The translations under genes and the position numbers were made by a program. From the NCBI GenBank assembly GCA_015501075.1, contig JADNYJ010000047.1, positions 62,001 through 126,000 on the forward strand: a stretch of DNA of 64,000 nucleotides, read 5' to 3'. The notes beneath the pieces are model-generated. The model had not been told where the DNA came from. It searched no databases and saw only the letters and a list, made by a program, of their open reading frames with translations. Every line of letters starts with the position of its first letter. Positions within the stretch are counted from its first letter, which is position 1. This DNA is from Gymnopilus junonius (taxonomy: Eukaryota > Basidiomycota > Agaricomycetes > Agaricales > Galerinaceae). Shown here piece by piece: positions 35,514-47,063 of the stretch.

Positions 35514-36507
35514 GAATTCAATTGCAATTCAAATGGTTTTACTTATTTGATGGAGGGTACTCTGGGCAACATATAATACGGCATTCAGGTTAGTATAAAT
35601 ACATTTTTGGAAGACGTGACTTATTTCACTTTGTCGATCATCCCGTCGCTGCCGTAAAGGTGTCTATATATGGCTGCGTTTCCTTTTTTGATGTCCCTTC
35701 GAGGCTTCCGTACATCTCGTAACTAGCAAAAAAATCTGCATGCCCGTATTATGATCAAGGGATTGCTACCCTACCCTCATGTTAACTTGGTATGCCTATT
35801 CGTGTATGAACATCACGAAGGATACAAGAAGACAAACATAGGGTCTTCGAAGGATAACAACTAATAACTTATGATTTCTTTGTTGAGAGATCTATTACTT
35901 GGGCGAGCATAGCCTAGTATAGTTCAGGAGTACTGGATAGGGGCACTCAGTTGGGTGACATCATTCTCTTAGGGCGCCGGAGGTATCTTTTTCAAATTAC
36001 ATCGGAGGAGGCAACCTCTGGAGGCTCTTATATTTATGTAGCTTCAACATATTTTCGTCCTGTTCAGAGTCATGTCCCTTGGTTGATGATATATTTCTTC
36101 AAACATCTCATATGATGGATAAAGAGAGTTGTATACCAGCATATGTAAGAGGAGCTCCTCGAGGTACCCATCATGGGTCCTTAAGAGTCCTTAAGGTACG
36201 CTTATATGAAATTTCCGGATCCATAACATCTCCACGATCACTACCTCTGTACCTGATGAGCTATCTTATTGCAGCAGAGTTGGTATTGCCGAAGCCATTT
36301 CTTCCAAGCTCTGCTGGTGCTATAGAACCAAGTGCTTTTCATGGAAGGGGACTACATCTCTCAACGGTGATAATTCAGTGGATGGCAGCCTGCTACAATC
36401 TGTGGAATGCTGCAAACGGCTTCTCTGGTAGCGTAAAAGCTGTCATGATGACGCCTGTAGTTCCTTAGGCATGTACCTGCCTTCAGGGTCCACGTTTTCC
36501 CTCATCA
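35514..36507. other. Intergenic region, no supportable gene
   Basis: About 1 kb. A frame at 36079-36468 lacks recognisable motifs and is not supported. Confidence 0.4.
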
Positions 36508-36514
36508 TATAAAA
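36508..36514 (+). promoter_or_regulatory. TATA box of the small secreted-protein gene
   Basis: TATAAAA lies 65 bp upstream of the ATG at 36573, a good position for a core promoter element in a gene with a short 5' UTR. Confidence 0.5.
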
Positions 36515-36572
36515 CTTGAGCACACCGCAGACCATAGAGCTTCCTCTCGCTCCTCTGCATTCCACAGTAAAA

Positions 36573-37316
36573 ATGCGCCTGTCAATCCTTGCCGCCGTGT
36601 CAGTTCTCCTTGCTATCGTAGGAGCTCAGGTTGCCCCTGTTCCATGCTCAGTGCCAGTTTCTTTACATCAAGTTACGCATCAGGAACTCACTGCTCGCAA
36701 GAAGCACCCGGATTTGTTTAGGAAACGTGACAATGGAGATCCACAGCCAAGTGGTTCACCTGGTGACCCTTGTTATGTGCTTAAGCACAGAGCTTTTTCG
36801 GAAGTAGAGCAGGTGTTGACTCCAAGGCAAATGGCATCATTCCTGATGGGCAGAGGGTCATTTACTTCGTAAGTATTTTCTCATGTGAAGTTCTAAGTCA
36901 TGATATCACTCATTGGAAAAAAAATGCAGAGCAAATGGAACGATATACGTCGATGAAGATTATGCCCGAACATTGGAGAAATCAGCGAACGCGCATGGCG
37001 GCTGGTATCACCGCGTATACAATGCTGTCAAGGATAGCCTGGGCAACAAACTCTTTGAAATCTCGATTCCTCATTATAAGAAGTGGAAGAACACCCTGAT
37101 GCACGGGGAGCTGGTCTATTTATCTCCTATGTAAGCTGTCCTTATGTAGATCAGCACTGGCATAAACTTACCCTATTTTGTCATAGGACTGCTATTCGGG
37201 CCCAAGACATTGACGAGCTGGAGCGTATCCTTGTTGATGACCCAGAATTTATCGACATCCAAGTCCATGGATTTCGTATTTCTAGGAGGTTTTTTCAAGT
37301 CGCCACGTCTTACTGA
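36573..37316 (+). CDS. Small secreted protein of unknown function
   Basis: Exons 36573-36868, 36930-37130 and 37187-37316 give 208 residues with phases that fit. I chose the inner Met (MRLSILAAVSVLLAIVGAQV) because it begins a classical signal peptide with likely cleavage after GAQ or GAQVA. An upstream in-frame Met would bury the signal. After the signal comes a Pro-rich stretch and a dibasic LFRKRD site that could be a Kex2 cut, then GDPCYVLKHRAFSEVEQVL, YVDEDYARTLEKSANAHGGWYHRVYNAV and FEISIPHYKKWKNTL. No domain is recognised. Expression may be inducible given the clear TATA box. Confidence 0.65.
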
Positions 37317-38596
37317 TTTTCTCAGGGGAGAACACACACATTTTTTTCTTAATTTTGACAAGACATAGCTCTCTCTGCTTCCTATAATATATCATCACTT
37401 GGACTCTTATTTACCTAAGCCACCCTAAATTCATGCAACTTTACGTTTTGTCATATATTATGATATAAATCCCTCACAACCAAATCTTCCAACCACCTTA
37501 AATCTTACTAATGAAACTACCGAGATAGGTGTCCATTAGTTAGGGTCAAAGTTTACACATGCGCCAACGGATCAGTAGTCAATCATCTGACTCCCTATTG
37601 GGATTTTTCTGCGGAACCCACAATGTTACCAAGAATCTGGCGCTCCTGCTTATTTCTGGCCTCGATAGCTATATCGAAAAATCCTGAAGGTCGACATCCC
37701 ACTATGGTTGAATGTGGATAACTCTTGACAGTGGTTTCGATCCAATTATATTGTCGCAGATAACTTTACCTATAATCTCTACTAAGTATAACTCGAATCA
37801 TCTTGCGTCTATTTGGGGATTCGGAACAATATTATTTTAGTTGGGCTTACCATGTTGGGATCTATAAAGCCCGATGGCTCCTCCTCTGACTGCTTCCTGA
37901 CCTGGATGGTTCAATAGTATTCGCTGTACCCGGGACCTTCCTTTTGCTCTGAGTACTATTTTGATTCTAGTTGAAATACGATATTACTCATTCAAAAAGG
38001 TGCACGTGACCATACTTGCCCGAAGACTCGCGTGAAAGAGCCATGTTATTACAAAGTAAAGCTCAAACCGTGCTTATAAAACCAACGACCAGTGACCCCG
38101 GTCTTCGGGGCAGCGACTCCAAAACCTGGGTCACTTGCGGGCTGACATGTACGCATTCGTACCATGGTGGTTTGTCCCTGAAAACTTCTGTGCTGGAGGT
38201 TGGTGCTCTGCAGGTATTAGCGCTTTTAGTTCTTCCTATGAGCTTGAGGGCTTATCATACCTGTAATGGGGACCTGCCGATTGATTTTTCCTATAAAATA
38301 GACGTCTTTTTTTGCAAACTAGGAACTGGTTCCTACATAATTAACCAAGAGATATGAAGAGGAGCAGAGTAGAGAAGCCTCACGATATGTCAGCATTTTC
38401 CCTAAAAAAACAAGACAAAGAAGTCCGAGAAGCAGCAGCCGGACGCTCCAGGACCAGAACGTTAGATAGCCTATTGTTAGCGATAGTTTCTGTCGATTCT
38501 GGAAAAACTTCCTGGGATGATACATATAAAGAGTGCTTACCCGTAAAACGACGCAGAGTCGCCACCCCGCTATAACTTTCATAAACGACTTATTCC
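37317..38596. other. Intergenic region, no supportable gene
   Basis: About 1.3 kb with short frames only. A basic frame at 38354-38575 (RSRVEKPHDMSAF...VKRRRVATPL) has no family signature. Confidence 0.4.
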
Positions 38597-39866
38597 ATGG
38601 CCGTGGCAAAAACCATCGAGGAAAGGAACAGGCTTTCCCTCTGGGAAAAGGTCGAACGTTAATAGTCCTGCTATACACCCGTGAGTTGTACCGACAGTTT
38701 TGAAGACGTATGTATTGACTTACGGAAATGCAATAGCATTTCCACTTGCATGGGCACTACTCACTTGGCCATTCTCTCCATACGGACGAGCAAAGAGTTG
38801 GAAGAGAATACTGGCCGACAAGTTCCTCCTCACTCTTGTGACCCATCTCAACAGGAGGCAAATGCGCTCGTTCCTCGGACCCACTTCCAAGCACTACATC
38901 AACTTCTGCGAAAAGGAAGGCCTGGAACCGGTAGTAGAGGAGATTGGCACCGACTACAAGTTGCTCTGGATAGGACCTAAACGTAACGACCGTGCATTAT
39001 TGTACCTCCACGGTAACGAGCATATTTGACTGAGCGAAGTGATCTTCTCTGATGTTCGCAAACAGGCGGTGGATTTCTCGTGGCTATGCCTAACGCTGCA
39101 CCCCGCATTCTGGAGATATATCCAGAAAGGCCTGGAGAGGAGAGGGAAACCTACAGGAGTCGCTATTTTGGATTTTAGTAAGCTTCGATAACGCAATTGC
39201 ATGCCTGATCTTTACTAGTCGTTCATCACAGCACTCATGCCGGATGCCCATTTCCCCACTCAACTAGAACAATTAGTGGTCGCCATCCAACACATTATAG
39301 ACTCTGGAGTTAAGCCAGAGAATTTCCAACTGGTCGGTGATTCTGCGGGAGGTGCACTGATTCATGCGGTCATGTTGCATATGGAGCATCCCCTAGATGG
39401 CATTACGAAATTGAAATTGCCTGCGCCGCTCGCCGGCGGTTTCATGCTTTCCCTCGGGGCGACGCTCATCAATAAAGATGGATGCCTTTCCACCAACGAC
39501 GGGAAGGGAGATTTTCTAAATGGGCGCACAATCGAATACTGGGGCAACGACAGTGTTAGAAGGCGTTCCTCCTGCTGCGATCCCTTATTTAGAACCTACC
39601 AAGGTGCCGGAAGACTGGCTCGAAGGCTCCGACAAGCACATCAAACGCATCTTGATAAGCGCCGGAGAAGTCGAAGCTCTACGGGACGAGATCACCAAAT
39701 ACGCAATGCCATTGAGAGCATCATAAAGATGTGACTTTTATCGTCCAGGAAAACGGAGCTCACAACGACCCTTATACCGATTTCCTTGTCAATGAAAAAG
39801 AAGATAAGCAGTCTATCGTCCGCAGCATTGGATTGGTTAGACGAAACCTTCCCAGAAACGCTCTGA
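38597..39866 (+). pseudogene. Alpha/beta-hydrolase (hormone-sensitive-lipase-like), disrupted paralogue of the gene at 56792
   Basis: Exon order and intron phases mirror the intact paralogue. MAVAKTIEERNRLSLWEKVE opens exon 1. An intron of about 56 nt ends at 38738 before FPLAWALLTWPFSPYG. LLYLHG is spliced to GGFLVAMPNA (the HGGG oxyanion motif), followed by FWRYIQKGLERRG and GDSAGGA (the nucleophile elbow). At least five shifts are needed: near 38657, near 39105 (before FWRYIQ), near 39550 (before VLEGVPPAAIPYL), near 39720 (before DVTFIVQENGAHND, with the likely catalytic His) and near 39825 (before ALDWLDETFPETL). The number of lesions is higher than in neighbouring genes, so this may be a true pseudogene. 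Sequencing error cannot be excluded. Confidence 0.7.
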
Positions 39867-42167
39867 CAGTGGTTGAAGATCAAGCATGTATCCGTAGATA
39901 AGTAGTCGTAAAGTTAGAACTCATGGAAATACACGTACCGACTTTGAGGGCTTCTCGATCATATGGTCCATCCATAGGTAAAGGGGGGTCTGTGAAGTCT
40001 CCCTGCAACAGGAACTTGAAGGGCGACGCGAATGTTATTTCGTATCTCCGCAGCGCAGGCTTTTCACTTCGTCCTCACTGGGATATTATTCATGGAGGTG
40101 CATTCACCGCGAACTCCAATATTTCGGGTGAGCAGTCAGTATTGCAGTACTAAATTACCGTCAGCTGCGGCAGTTCCTCAAATAGATAAACTCACTAACG
40201 TTGAATGAATTTCCGGTCCCTCTTGAGCAAACTGTGGCGTCCACCATGTCTTGTTAGAGGGAGTTTGGCCGTGGCAGGGGACCATAAAGGTTACAGGAGA
40301 CCTCGGCTGGGAGTACCCTAGCGCTCCAGCTATTATTGCATATTGTGCATTCCCCTGGACGGTATTGTTGTTTTCCCACCAGGAATACGTCTTACAGCTT
40401 TTGTCACCTTGGCAGTACCTGACTCCGAATCCTAGGGATGGTGTTCAGTCGTATGCCGAGAATGCTAGGAAGGATGTTGTACCACCGAAGGAAAAGTAAG
40501 TCTGCAAATATGACATAGTCGAATTCACTGACGCCTTCTACAAGGCTTATGGAGAAGCAGCCTTTAACGGCTTTGTGTCTGGAGAAATTTATTTTCAGAG
40601 TCAATTCCAACGATCTTCCGGTGGTTTAGAGGCGGTTTTGAGCGAATCCAAAAAACTCAGTTAGTCAGAAGACACCGAGTGACTCGAACTTGATCAAACC
40701 ACATCAATGCATCACTAATCCGTGTGACTGTGCTGGTTCAATCACTATCTAACTTAGGAACACCAAACCATGCATTTCACTTTCCACAAAATACATATCG
40801 TACACGGAAATCTATTTCACGGAGGGCTGATTGGATACTATCAAAACCGCAGGCCGCCCTTCGCAGCCTCTCGAGCCGTTTCAGACACAGGCTGAATCAA
40901 ACGGAATTCCCGCGACGCGGGGGGGACAAAGACGCTTGCTCCAATCGACCCCATTCCCTTCAATACTATAGGGCCGCCCTCCACCATCAGCCCGACTCCA
41001 TATATGCGGCGTCGCAGCCCATCGGGGGAAGGAAGCCGCGGTACTCGAGTCAAGAGTCAAAGACTTATCACTTACCGTGTTTAGGGTTGAACGGATTAAT
41101 GTCCTCTTCGGTGAGGAATGTTTAACTCGATGGTGTTTAATTCCTGTCTAATTCTTTGGAAGGAACACGTCGTACACCTGAGCCGTCAATGGAGGAAGAA
41201 TTCGGGCTGTTCGTATAGGATGATATTTCGGCCTTCTACAAGGCCGCGTGCGAGAGCGTAACGAAGGAAGAAGGATTTTCCTAAAAAGGGATTCGGACGT
41301 CGTGAAATTATCAAAATCATGAGCGTTTTTGAAAGGCAACACACCAATTCCAAGATTGCCCCCAGATTGCCATTCCACAATGGAAGCAATTGAAATCATA
41401 TGCATATCATCCCATAGGAACTTGAATTTGTCCCGCACGATGATACGAAATTTCAGCTCTGACAGTCTTCTCTTTCGAGTAGAGGATGAAGGCATTCTAT
41501 TCCGTCGCCCATGTCCACCACGAAATCCTCTTGGTTTCGAAACCATAGAACGTTTGTACTTCAACTGTTCATGAGTCTTCTGGCGCTGGTGCATACTCCT
41601 TAGTCGACATCGAAGCAGATGAAACGAGTCAGTTGCGATGCCGAGTTAGATAGCAGGATGGGCAGACAATATTTTCAGTTTTTGAGACCTCCTTTGCATG
41701 CAAACCGTCGGTATCTAGTTTTGAAGGCCTTGAACTTCAGGGATTCTAGAAGAGAGACAAGAATGAGATATGCATTACCATATGTTCCGACTGCACACCT
41801 ATGCACGCCTGGGTCAACTTCCATCAAATCAATCAATGTCTAAAAGCACTCCTATGCGGTCGTTTCCGCCGCTTCTCGTAAGAGAGCCTGCCGTTGCTCC
41901 ACTGCGCTGCTAAACACCCACATATGTTCCACAGCGGCTCAATCATATTAGCTGATCATTTATCGCGTAGTCGAATCAGGCGCATCACATCGAATGTCAG
42001 ATTGTTCAGATTTGTTGGTACATAAAAAAGAGTTCTTTGTCCTTTGAATAATACACGTTTCGTTTCGATCCCAAGAATGTTGTTCTTCCGTATCAGTATG
42101 GGTAAAGGGATGCAGGATACCAAAAAATTCGCCCAAGCAAAAGAATAGAATCTTCCTCCAAGTCGGA
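39867..42167. other. Intergenic region with possible eroded coding remnants
   Basis: About 2.3 kb. Protein-like but broken pieces occur at about 40410-40665 (RDGVQSYAENARKDVV; AYGEAAFNGFVSGEIYF) and on the minus strand at 41148-41594 (FKFLWDDMHMISIASIVEW). I recognise neither and cannot build a spliced gene, so I call no CDS. Confidence 0.35.
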
Positions 42168-43138
42168 TTATTTACGCTGCTTCGCCAGTTGGGCCTGCCG
42201 TTTCACCTCGGCTTCCTGAGCTTTGGCTGTCAAGGGCGGGTAGGGTATTGTGAGTAAAGCTGGTTGAAAGGGTGAGGCGGAGAAGAGGGGGCTTACCTTC
42301 TGCTTCCGCCTTCCTCTTGGCTTGCGCAGCCTCACGTTCAGCACGGATCTTGGCGAGACGAGAAAGGTCTGCCTTGGCCTCATCCGTCTTTCCTTGCATG
42401 TGAAGCTGTACAACAATTTTTTTTGGTTAAAGATGTTGACAAGATGAAAGAACGATAAGGACCAACCTTCCAGTAACGATCCTTGGCATCTTGCTTCTCT
42501 TTCTGCTCTCTGGCAAAAAGGGATAAGAAGTTAACGACGATACGTCGCAAATAAAAAGAACACACCTTTCACGCCTAGAAAGCTCTCTAGGCTCGTTGAG
42601 ATCAGAGATATTCATCTTCTTCTGAACATGGTTGGGATTGATCAGATCAGGATCGTCGTCTTCATCGTCCCCATCTTCCTTCTTCTGCTTGGCAGCGGCC
42701 TCTTTCTTCTTCATCTCCTTCTTTTCAGCGCGCGTCAGCTGGGGCTTGTCCTCTCCTTCGGACGAATCTTCTTCGGACTCTTCCTCTTCCTCTTCAGATT
42801 CTTCTTCTTCCTCTGAGCTGTCCTCTTCTTCTTCACTATAAAGAAAGAAAAATGTGTGATCAGAGGTCCGATCGCACTACAGCTTGTGGCACGAGATAAG
42901 ATGGACAAGTTGCTCACCCCCGAATTTTGGCTTGTTCAGCGCTGTCGAGGTTCATATTTCGGCTGGAATAATAATTGTGAGGTAGGATCTATGGGAAGAT
43001 GAACTGTACACACCTGAATTGACGGCCTCCACCGCGTTTCTGTTTGTATTTACCTAGTGAACAAATTCAATCAGATTGGCTGCTCTTTGAGAAGTGTCGT
43101 ATAGAGATTCAGCTAAGCATACCTGTGCCGCGTACCAT
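42168..43138 (-). CDS. PP28/PDAP1-family acidic phosphoprotein (casein kinase substrate)
   Basis: It is spliced from at least six exons starting at 43138: MVRGT, then GKYKQKRGGGRQFS, RNMNLDSAEQAKIRG, and a long acidic Ser/Glu block (EEDSSEEEEESEEEEE). Next come KPQLTRAEKKEMKKKEAAAK, then LINPNHVQKKMNISDLNEP and RELSRRE. The last part is KDRYWKLHMQGKTDEAKADL, ARLAKIRAEREAA-type Ala/Lys-rich helices and KRQAQLAKQRK, with the stop at 42168-42170. N-terminal GKYKxKxGGGRxF and central NPNxxQKxxxxxxLNxPxxLSRRER are the family signature (human PDAP1). The protein is highly charged, heat-stable and a CK2-type substrate; its exact role is unclear. It shares a 170-bp bidirectional promoter with NDUFA6. 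Confidence 0.88.
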
Positions 43139-43308
43139 ATGAAGAAACAAGTTTATTGAGATAGACGGTGAAATGGAGGGGCAAACTGCTGTTGAGGGGA
43201 GAGAGATAACCGCCTGAAGAGTCATAAATAGGCCGTTGGCGGAGTTTGAATCTCCCGCGTCCGTAAACCGAGTCCCTCCTGGTCACTGTTGACCTCATTG
43301 AAACCAAA
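43139..43308. promoter_or_regulatory. Bidirectional promoter between PP28-family and NDUFA6 genes
   Basis: Only 170 bp separate the two divergent start codons, so both core promoters must lie here. No TATA box is obvious; the sequence is mixed in composition. Confidence 0.45.
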
Positions 43309-43821
43309 ATGACAACAATACCCGCCCGTCTGGCGACTCTGGCTCAGAGGTCGTCAAGCCCACAGGAATCCAGGAAGCGGGTCGTCAGGCTGTACAGAGA
43401 GTGGTATCGCTCCGTATGTGTTCTTTCCCTGTCAATCCTCGGAAGGAAACTTACCAACAGACCAACCAACAGGCTCCAGAAATTTGCGCAATCTATGCTC
43501 TACCAGTATCGCCTGATTATGTACGACACGCCATCCGACAACGGTTTGAGCAGAACCGACATGTCTTGGATCAGCGCGTGATTGACACACTGCTGCTCAA
43601 AGGCTTGCAGGAGTACCAAGAGACAATGAACAGCTGGAAGCAATATGACCACGTTATGGGGATCTTGTTGACTGACATCAACAAGCCACAGAAGACCTTT
43701 TTGCAGAAATTCTATGAAGGTGAGTTTTATACGTATTTTAGTGATTACATCTTCTTATCCAATGTCGGTTTTTACAGGCAAAGATGAGCAAGCTGTCATC
43801 CCAGCAGCTACTGGTGTTTAG
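43309..43821 (+). CDS. Mitochondrial complex I accessory subunit NDUFA6/B14 (LYR-motif protein)
   Basis: Exons 43309-43413, 43473-43719 and 43778-43821 give 131 residues in a clean frame. The LYR motif is in VRLYREWYRS. It is followed by the typical APEICAIYALPVSPDYVRHA, IRQRFEQNRHVLDQRVID and a C-terminal helical part (GLQEYQETMNSWKQYDHVM, PQKTFLQKFYEG). LYR proteins bind the mitochondrial acyl-carrier protein. This member anchors it on the matrix arm of NADH:ubiquinone oxidoreductase. Length agrees with the family (about 130 residues). Confidence 0.93.
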
Positions 43822-44022
43822 AGTTAGACGAAGATCCACCAGCAATATATTATATTCAAATATTTTTTATTCCATTTGGAATCTTGAGTATCGATCTGTG
43901 TCCACTATTAGTGGCCTATTGGAGTATGTATTGTAATCTATGCACATGTTGACCTCTTCTCTAGGCATGATTTACACGATAATCACATCATTGTATGTCG
44001 CAATATCCTGTAATTAACCATG

Positions 44023-44947
44023 TTAATCCATCTTTCTTCTAGTTTCGTATGCAGCACGTACAAGTTGACAAACAATGCAGCAAACACCAATATATCCCAA
44101 TACACCCATTTGCGTCGCTGAGAATACCAAGTCGACATAGCTCGCAAGAGGACCTTGAAGCGCATGCATCGACGACCGTAGCAATAGGGCTAGCCTGCCC
44201 GCCATATACAACGCTAGCGCTGCCACTCCGCTTTGACACACCGCTAATATCCAAAAGTTAACAGCCTGTCGAAGGTGAGCGGCAGTAAAAACATCGTCGC
44301 CCTCCTCTACATCTATGGCCTTCGCATTCTCCTCAATGCCGATGCCAGCTTCGAGCCCTCGTTGTCCAGCAATATGAACAGCTGCTATCTTCCGTTCTTT
44401 GGTTGACAGAATAAGGAGCGTGATATTATAAAATAGGATGACCATGAAGATTGCAATTCCGAAAGGGCCTGAGTCTCCGCCGTCGTGGTGGATGTTCATG
44501 AGGTGAGTCATCATGCCTATGGAGGAAAGGGAGGACGCCCATAACCAGCGGTCGATTCTGTAGGAGAGAGGGACTGGCCATCTTCCTTGCCCCCGTCGTT
44601 GGGATTGCCCATGAAGAGGCATAGCCGATTCCTGTCTTTTTGTTTACGAACGTTAGCGGGAATTTTGAATAGGGCAGCAGAGGCGTAGTCGTATGCTTAC
44701 GACTTCCAGAGTCTACCTATGTTGGAAAGTTGAGAATAAAAATATGAGTGCTGTCATCTTTCATACTTATTGGCTTCGCTAAATATACTGCGGCGGCTGA
44801 TGCTGTACGTGGCGTTTCTGTCACTTGCAGGTGCAAGACCGTTTTCGCCAGGCGCTGATTTGCCAAATTGATGACGCAGTCAGCGACAAAAGCAACCAGA
44901 CATGTATAATAAACTGCGACGATGTTCCAACCAATGAGAACGGCCAT
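44023..44947 (-). CDS. Orphan integral membrane protein
   Basis: Exons 44767-44947, 44701-44716 (a 16-nt micro-exon giving RLWKS) and 44023-44635 yield 269 residues in frame. Hydrophobic segments are WNIVAVYYTCLVAFVADCVI, LWASSLSSIGMMTHLM, FGIAIFMVILFYNITLLIL, NFWILAVCQSGVAALALYM and SATQMGVLGYIGVCCIVCQL. A basic loop (GQSQRRGQGRWPVP) and an acidic loop (ENAKAIDVEEGDD) lie between them. No family recognised; five to six helices are predicted. It lies tail to tail with NDUFA6. Confidence 0.65.
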
Positions 44948-45164
44948 TGCAGAGTAAGGTGGTAAAGGTAGATCTGGTCCCCGGCACTAGAATACTGATT
45001 TTCTCAGCCTTTCCCCGTACACGACTTGTTAACATTTACTTGATAAGTTGATTTATATAGAAGCATTTTGCAGTGACCATATGCATAAGTATTGCCTTGG
45101 TAATTGATTTCCTGTGCGGCTTTCCCTGCCCTGCCCTCCCAGCAGGGCCTCAAATCAAATCAAA

Positions 45165-46643
45165 TCAAACAACTCCCAAACCAGCCTTCAACTCAGATTC
45201 CAGATCATCCAACTCATCATTGGTCGCCGGAGCCTGGCTAATCATCTTAGCCTCCTCCACACATCTAGAGCATATACATGCCCCGAAGCCCCATCCCTTG
45301 AGCTCATCCTGTCTAGCCTTGAACCCAAGCTTTGGGTTGACATACGTCACGAGCAGCTCCTCGCCTGCTTTGATGGGTCTTTTGGCGATGACGGTGATGC
45401 GAGAGAGCGAGTTGCGTTGGTCGAGGTGCCGTACGGATATGTTGGGGTCGCAGGAGTGATTGAGATGCGAGTGGACGGCGTACAGACCACCGTGAGCCTC
45501 GAGGTCTGGAGGGATGCTGATCAGAATGCAAATGCAATTTGTAGACAGAATACAAGACTTACTGAGGCTCATCCTTCCCAAGCCGCGTAAGAATCCCTCA
45601 TAACTGAAGAGTTCAGCGTCGATGTGCGCTGGAAGTGGATTCTTCAGTATCTGATCCAGCTTCTTTTTTGCCTGAGGGGATTTCGGCTCTTTGAACGCCT
45701 CAATGTAGAGTTTGAATGCCTTTTGCCATGTCGGTCTGTCAGGCTCTGGGGAGGCAGCTCTTGCGATGGAAAAAGTCAGACACAGAACAAGAAAAAAAGT
45801 TTTGTCAGACTCACGATTTGAAGCTATATTTAAACCTATCCTCCAGCCCCAGTTCCGCAAGGCCAGTAACAATTTCCCAATCAGAGTTCAACGTAGAAGG
45901 ATCTTTGAGCTGATTGGCTTGTAAGATCCTGCTCGTGCACTGTGTCAGAGCATGCAACGCCATCCATTGAATATCTTTGGCATATTTTATGAGTGGCACA
46001 GACGCCGGATTTTGCACTGGACAGACCAAGGGGTGAGTTTTCCCCGAACGTGCCGTGCAGAGGCGATTGCAGAACCGGGCTGGACAGTAAGAAGAAGAAG
46101 AAGACGCGGTGCAGGGGTTGACTAATGGTGAATCTGGTAAGAGAGGCGTCGTGCAGTAGCTGCATGCAGTCGACTTCTGTTGCATGTCGAATATCTCCCT
46201 AGACACTCAAAAAATTGAATAAGCCCCTTTGATGACGATAACGATGCAGGGAAGATATACCATTCTGGCGCGATAATAAAAGGGTCTTCTCTCCAGACCG
46301 TCTCTCCCTCTTCAATATCCGAGATAGCGACCAACCCCTTCCCCTTCTTCTTGTTAAAGTACTTCACGTCGATCTTAGCACTCCACTGGTGCACATCCAA
46401 ACTATGAATGACACTAGAAGAAGGGTATACAGCCGGCTCTGGAATGCCAAAAAAAGATGGCGTAGGCGAGACAATCAATCCCTGACTTTGCAGCACCTTT
46501 CTAGTGCGTTTCTCGCTGACGACCCAGTCAGGATAACTCCGGAGCAGGAGTGCATGGACCTTGGATATTCCAAGCTGGGGGTTGCTCGACTTGAGATCGA
46601 TGACTGCTTGTGTCAGTTCCTCTTCTGGGGGCGAAAATGGCAT
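45165..46643 (-). CDS. SET-domain lysine methyltransferase, SET5/SMYD-like
   Basis: The chosen start is MPFSPPEEELTQAVIDLKSS at 46643. The SET domain opens with KYFNKKKGKGLVAISDIEEG and EDPFIIAPEW. It is split by a Cys/His-rich insert (CSYCTTPLL, YCPARFCNRLC, THPLVC), like the MYND-type insert of SMYD/Set5 enzymes. It resumes with GGLYAVHSHLNHSCDPNISV, carrying the NHSCxPN AdoMet-binding motif. The next blocks are GEELLVTYVNPKLGFKARQ and the post-SET GWGFGACICSRC. Introns of about 57 nt restore the frame, with the last junction reading RMSLN-LEAHGG. Set5 methylates histone H4 lysines in yeast and affects subtelomeric silencing; this gene is the probable counterpart by inference. Confidence 0.87.
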
Positions 46644-47063
46644 GGCTAGTATCCAGTGAGCTGGGGGTAAAGGAGACAATGGCCTAGAAGATGCGCCTGA
46701 AATGCTGGCCACGCGACGTGTATTTTTAGTCGGAGAATCAACCGAGAAATTTACAGCCCAAAATATTCAAGCTCCGCATGAAAGGACGTGTTCAGATCCG
46801 GCCCGATCTTCAGTCTCCTGTCTTCTCCCTTTCTTGCCACAGTCCTATTTTTTATCGTCTTGATCACTGTTTAGTCAAATCAGGCTGCAGATCTTGATTT
46901 GCACCGATAAGGAGCAGCCAATTAAGCGCTGACTCTTGGACACACATGTTGCAAGGAAATGTGGGGCTGAGTTAGAAAGTAGGAAGATTGTCTAAAAACC
47001 ACACGAAGTGAGGAAGGATACTTGGGTATATACAACATAGTCAAAAGCTGAATAGCAGCATCG

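Noticed and set aside
36079..36468. 129-codon open frame on the plus strand
   Set aside because: No recognised motif and it sits in A/T-rich spacer; could be chance.
41148..41594. 148-codon open frame on the minus strand (FKFLWDDMHMISIASIVEW)
   Set aside because: Slightly protein-like but no family recognised and no supporting introns; noted only as a possible remnant.
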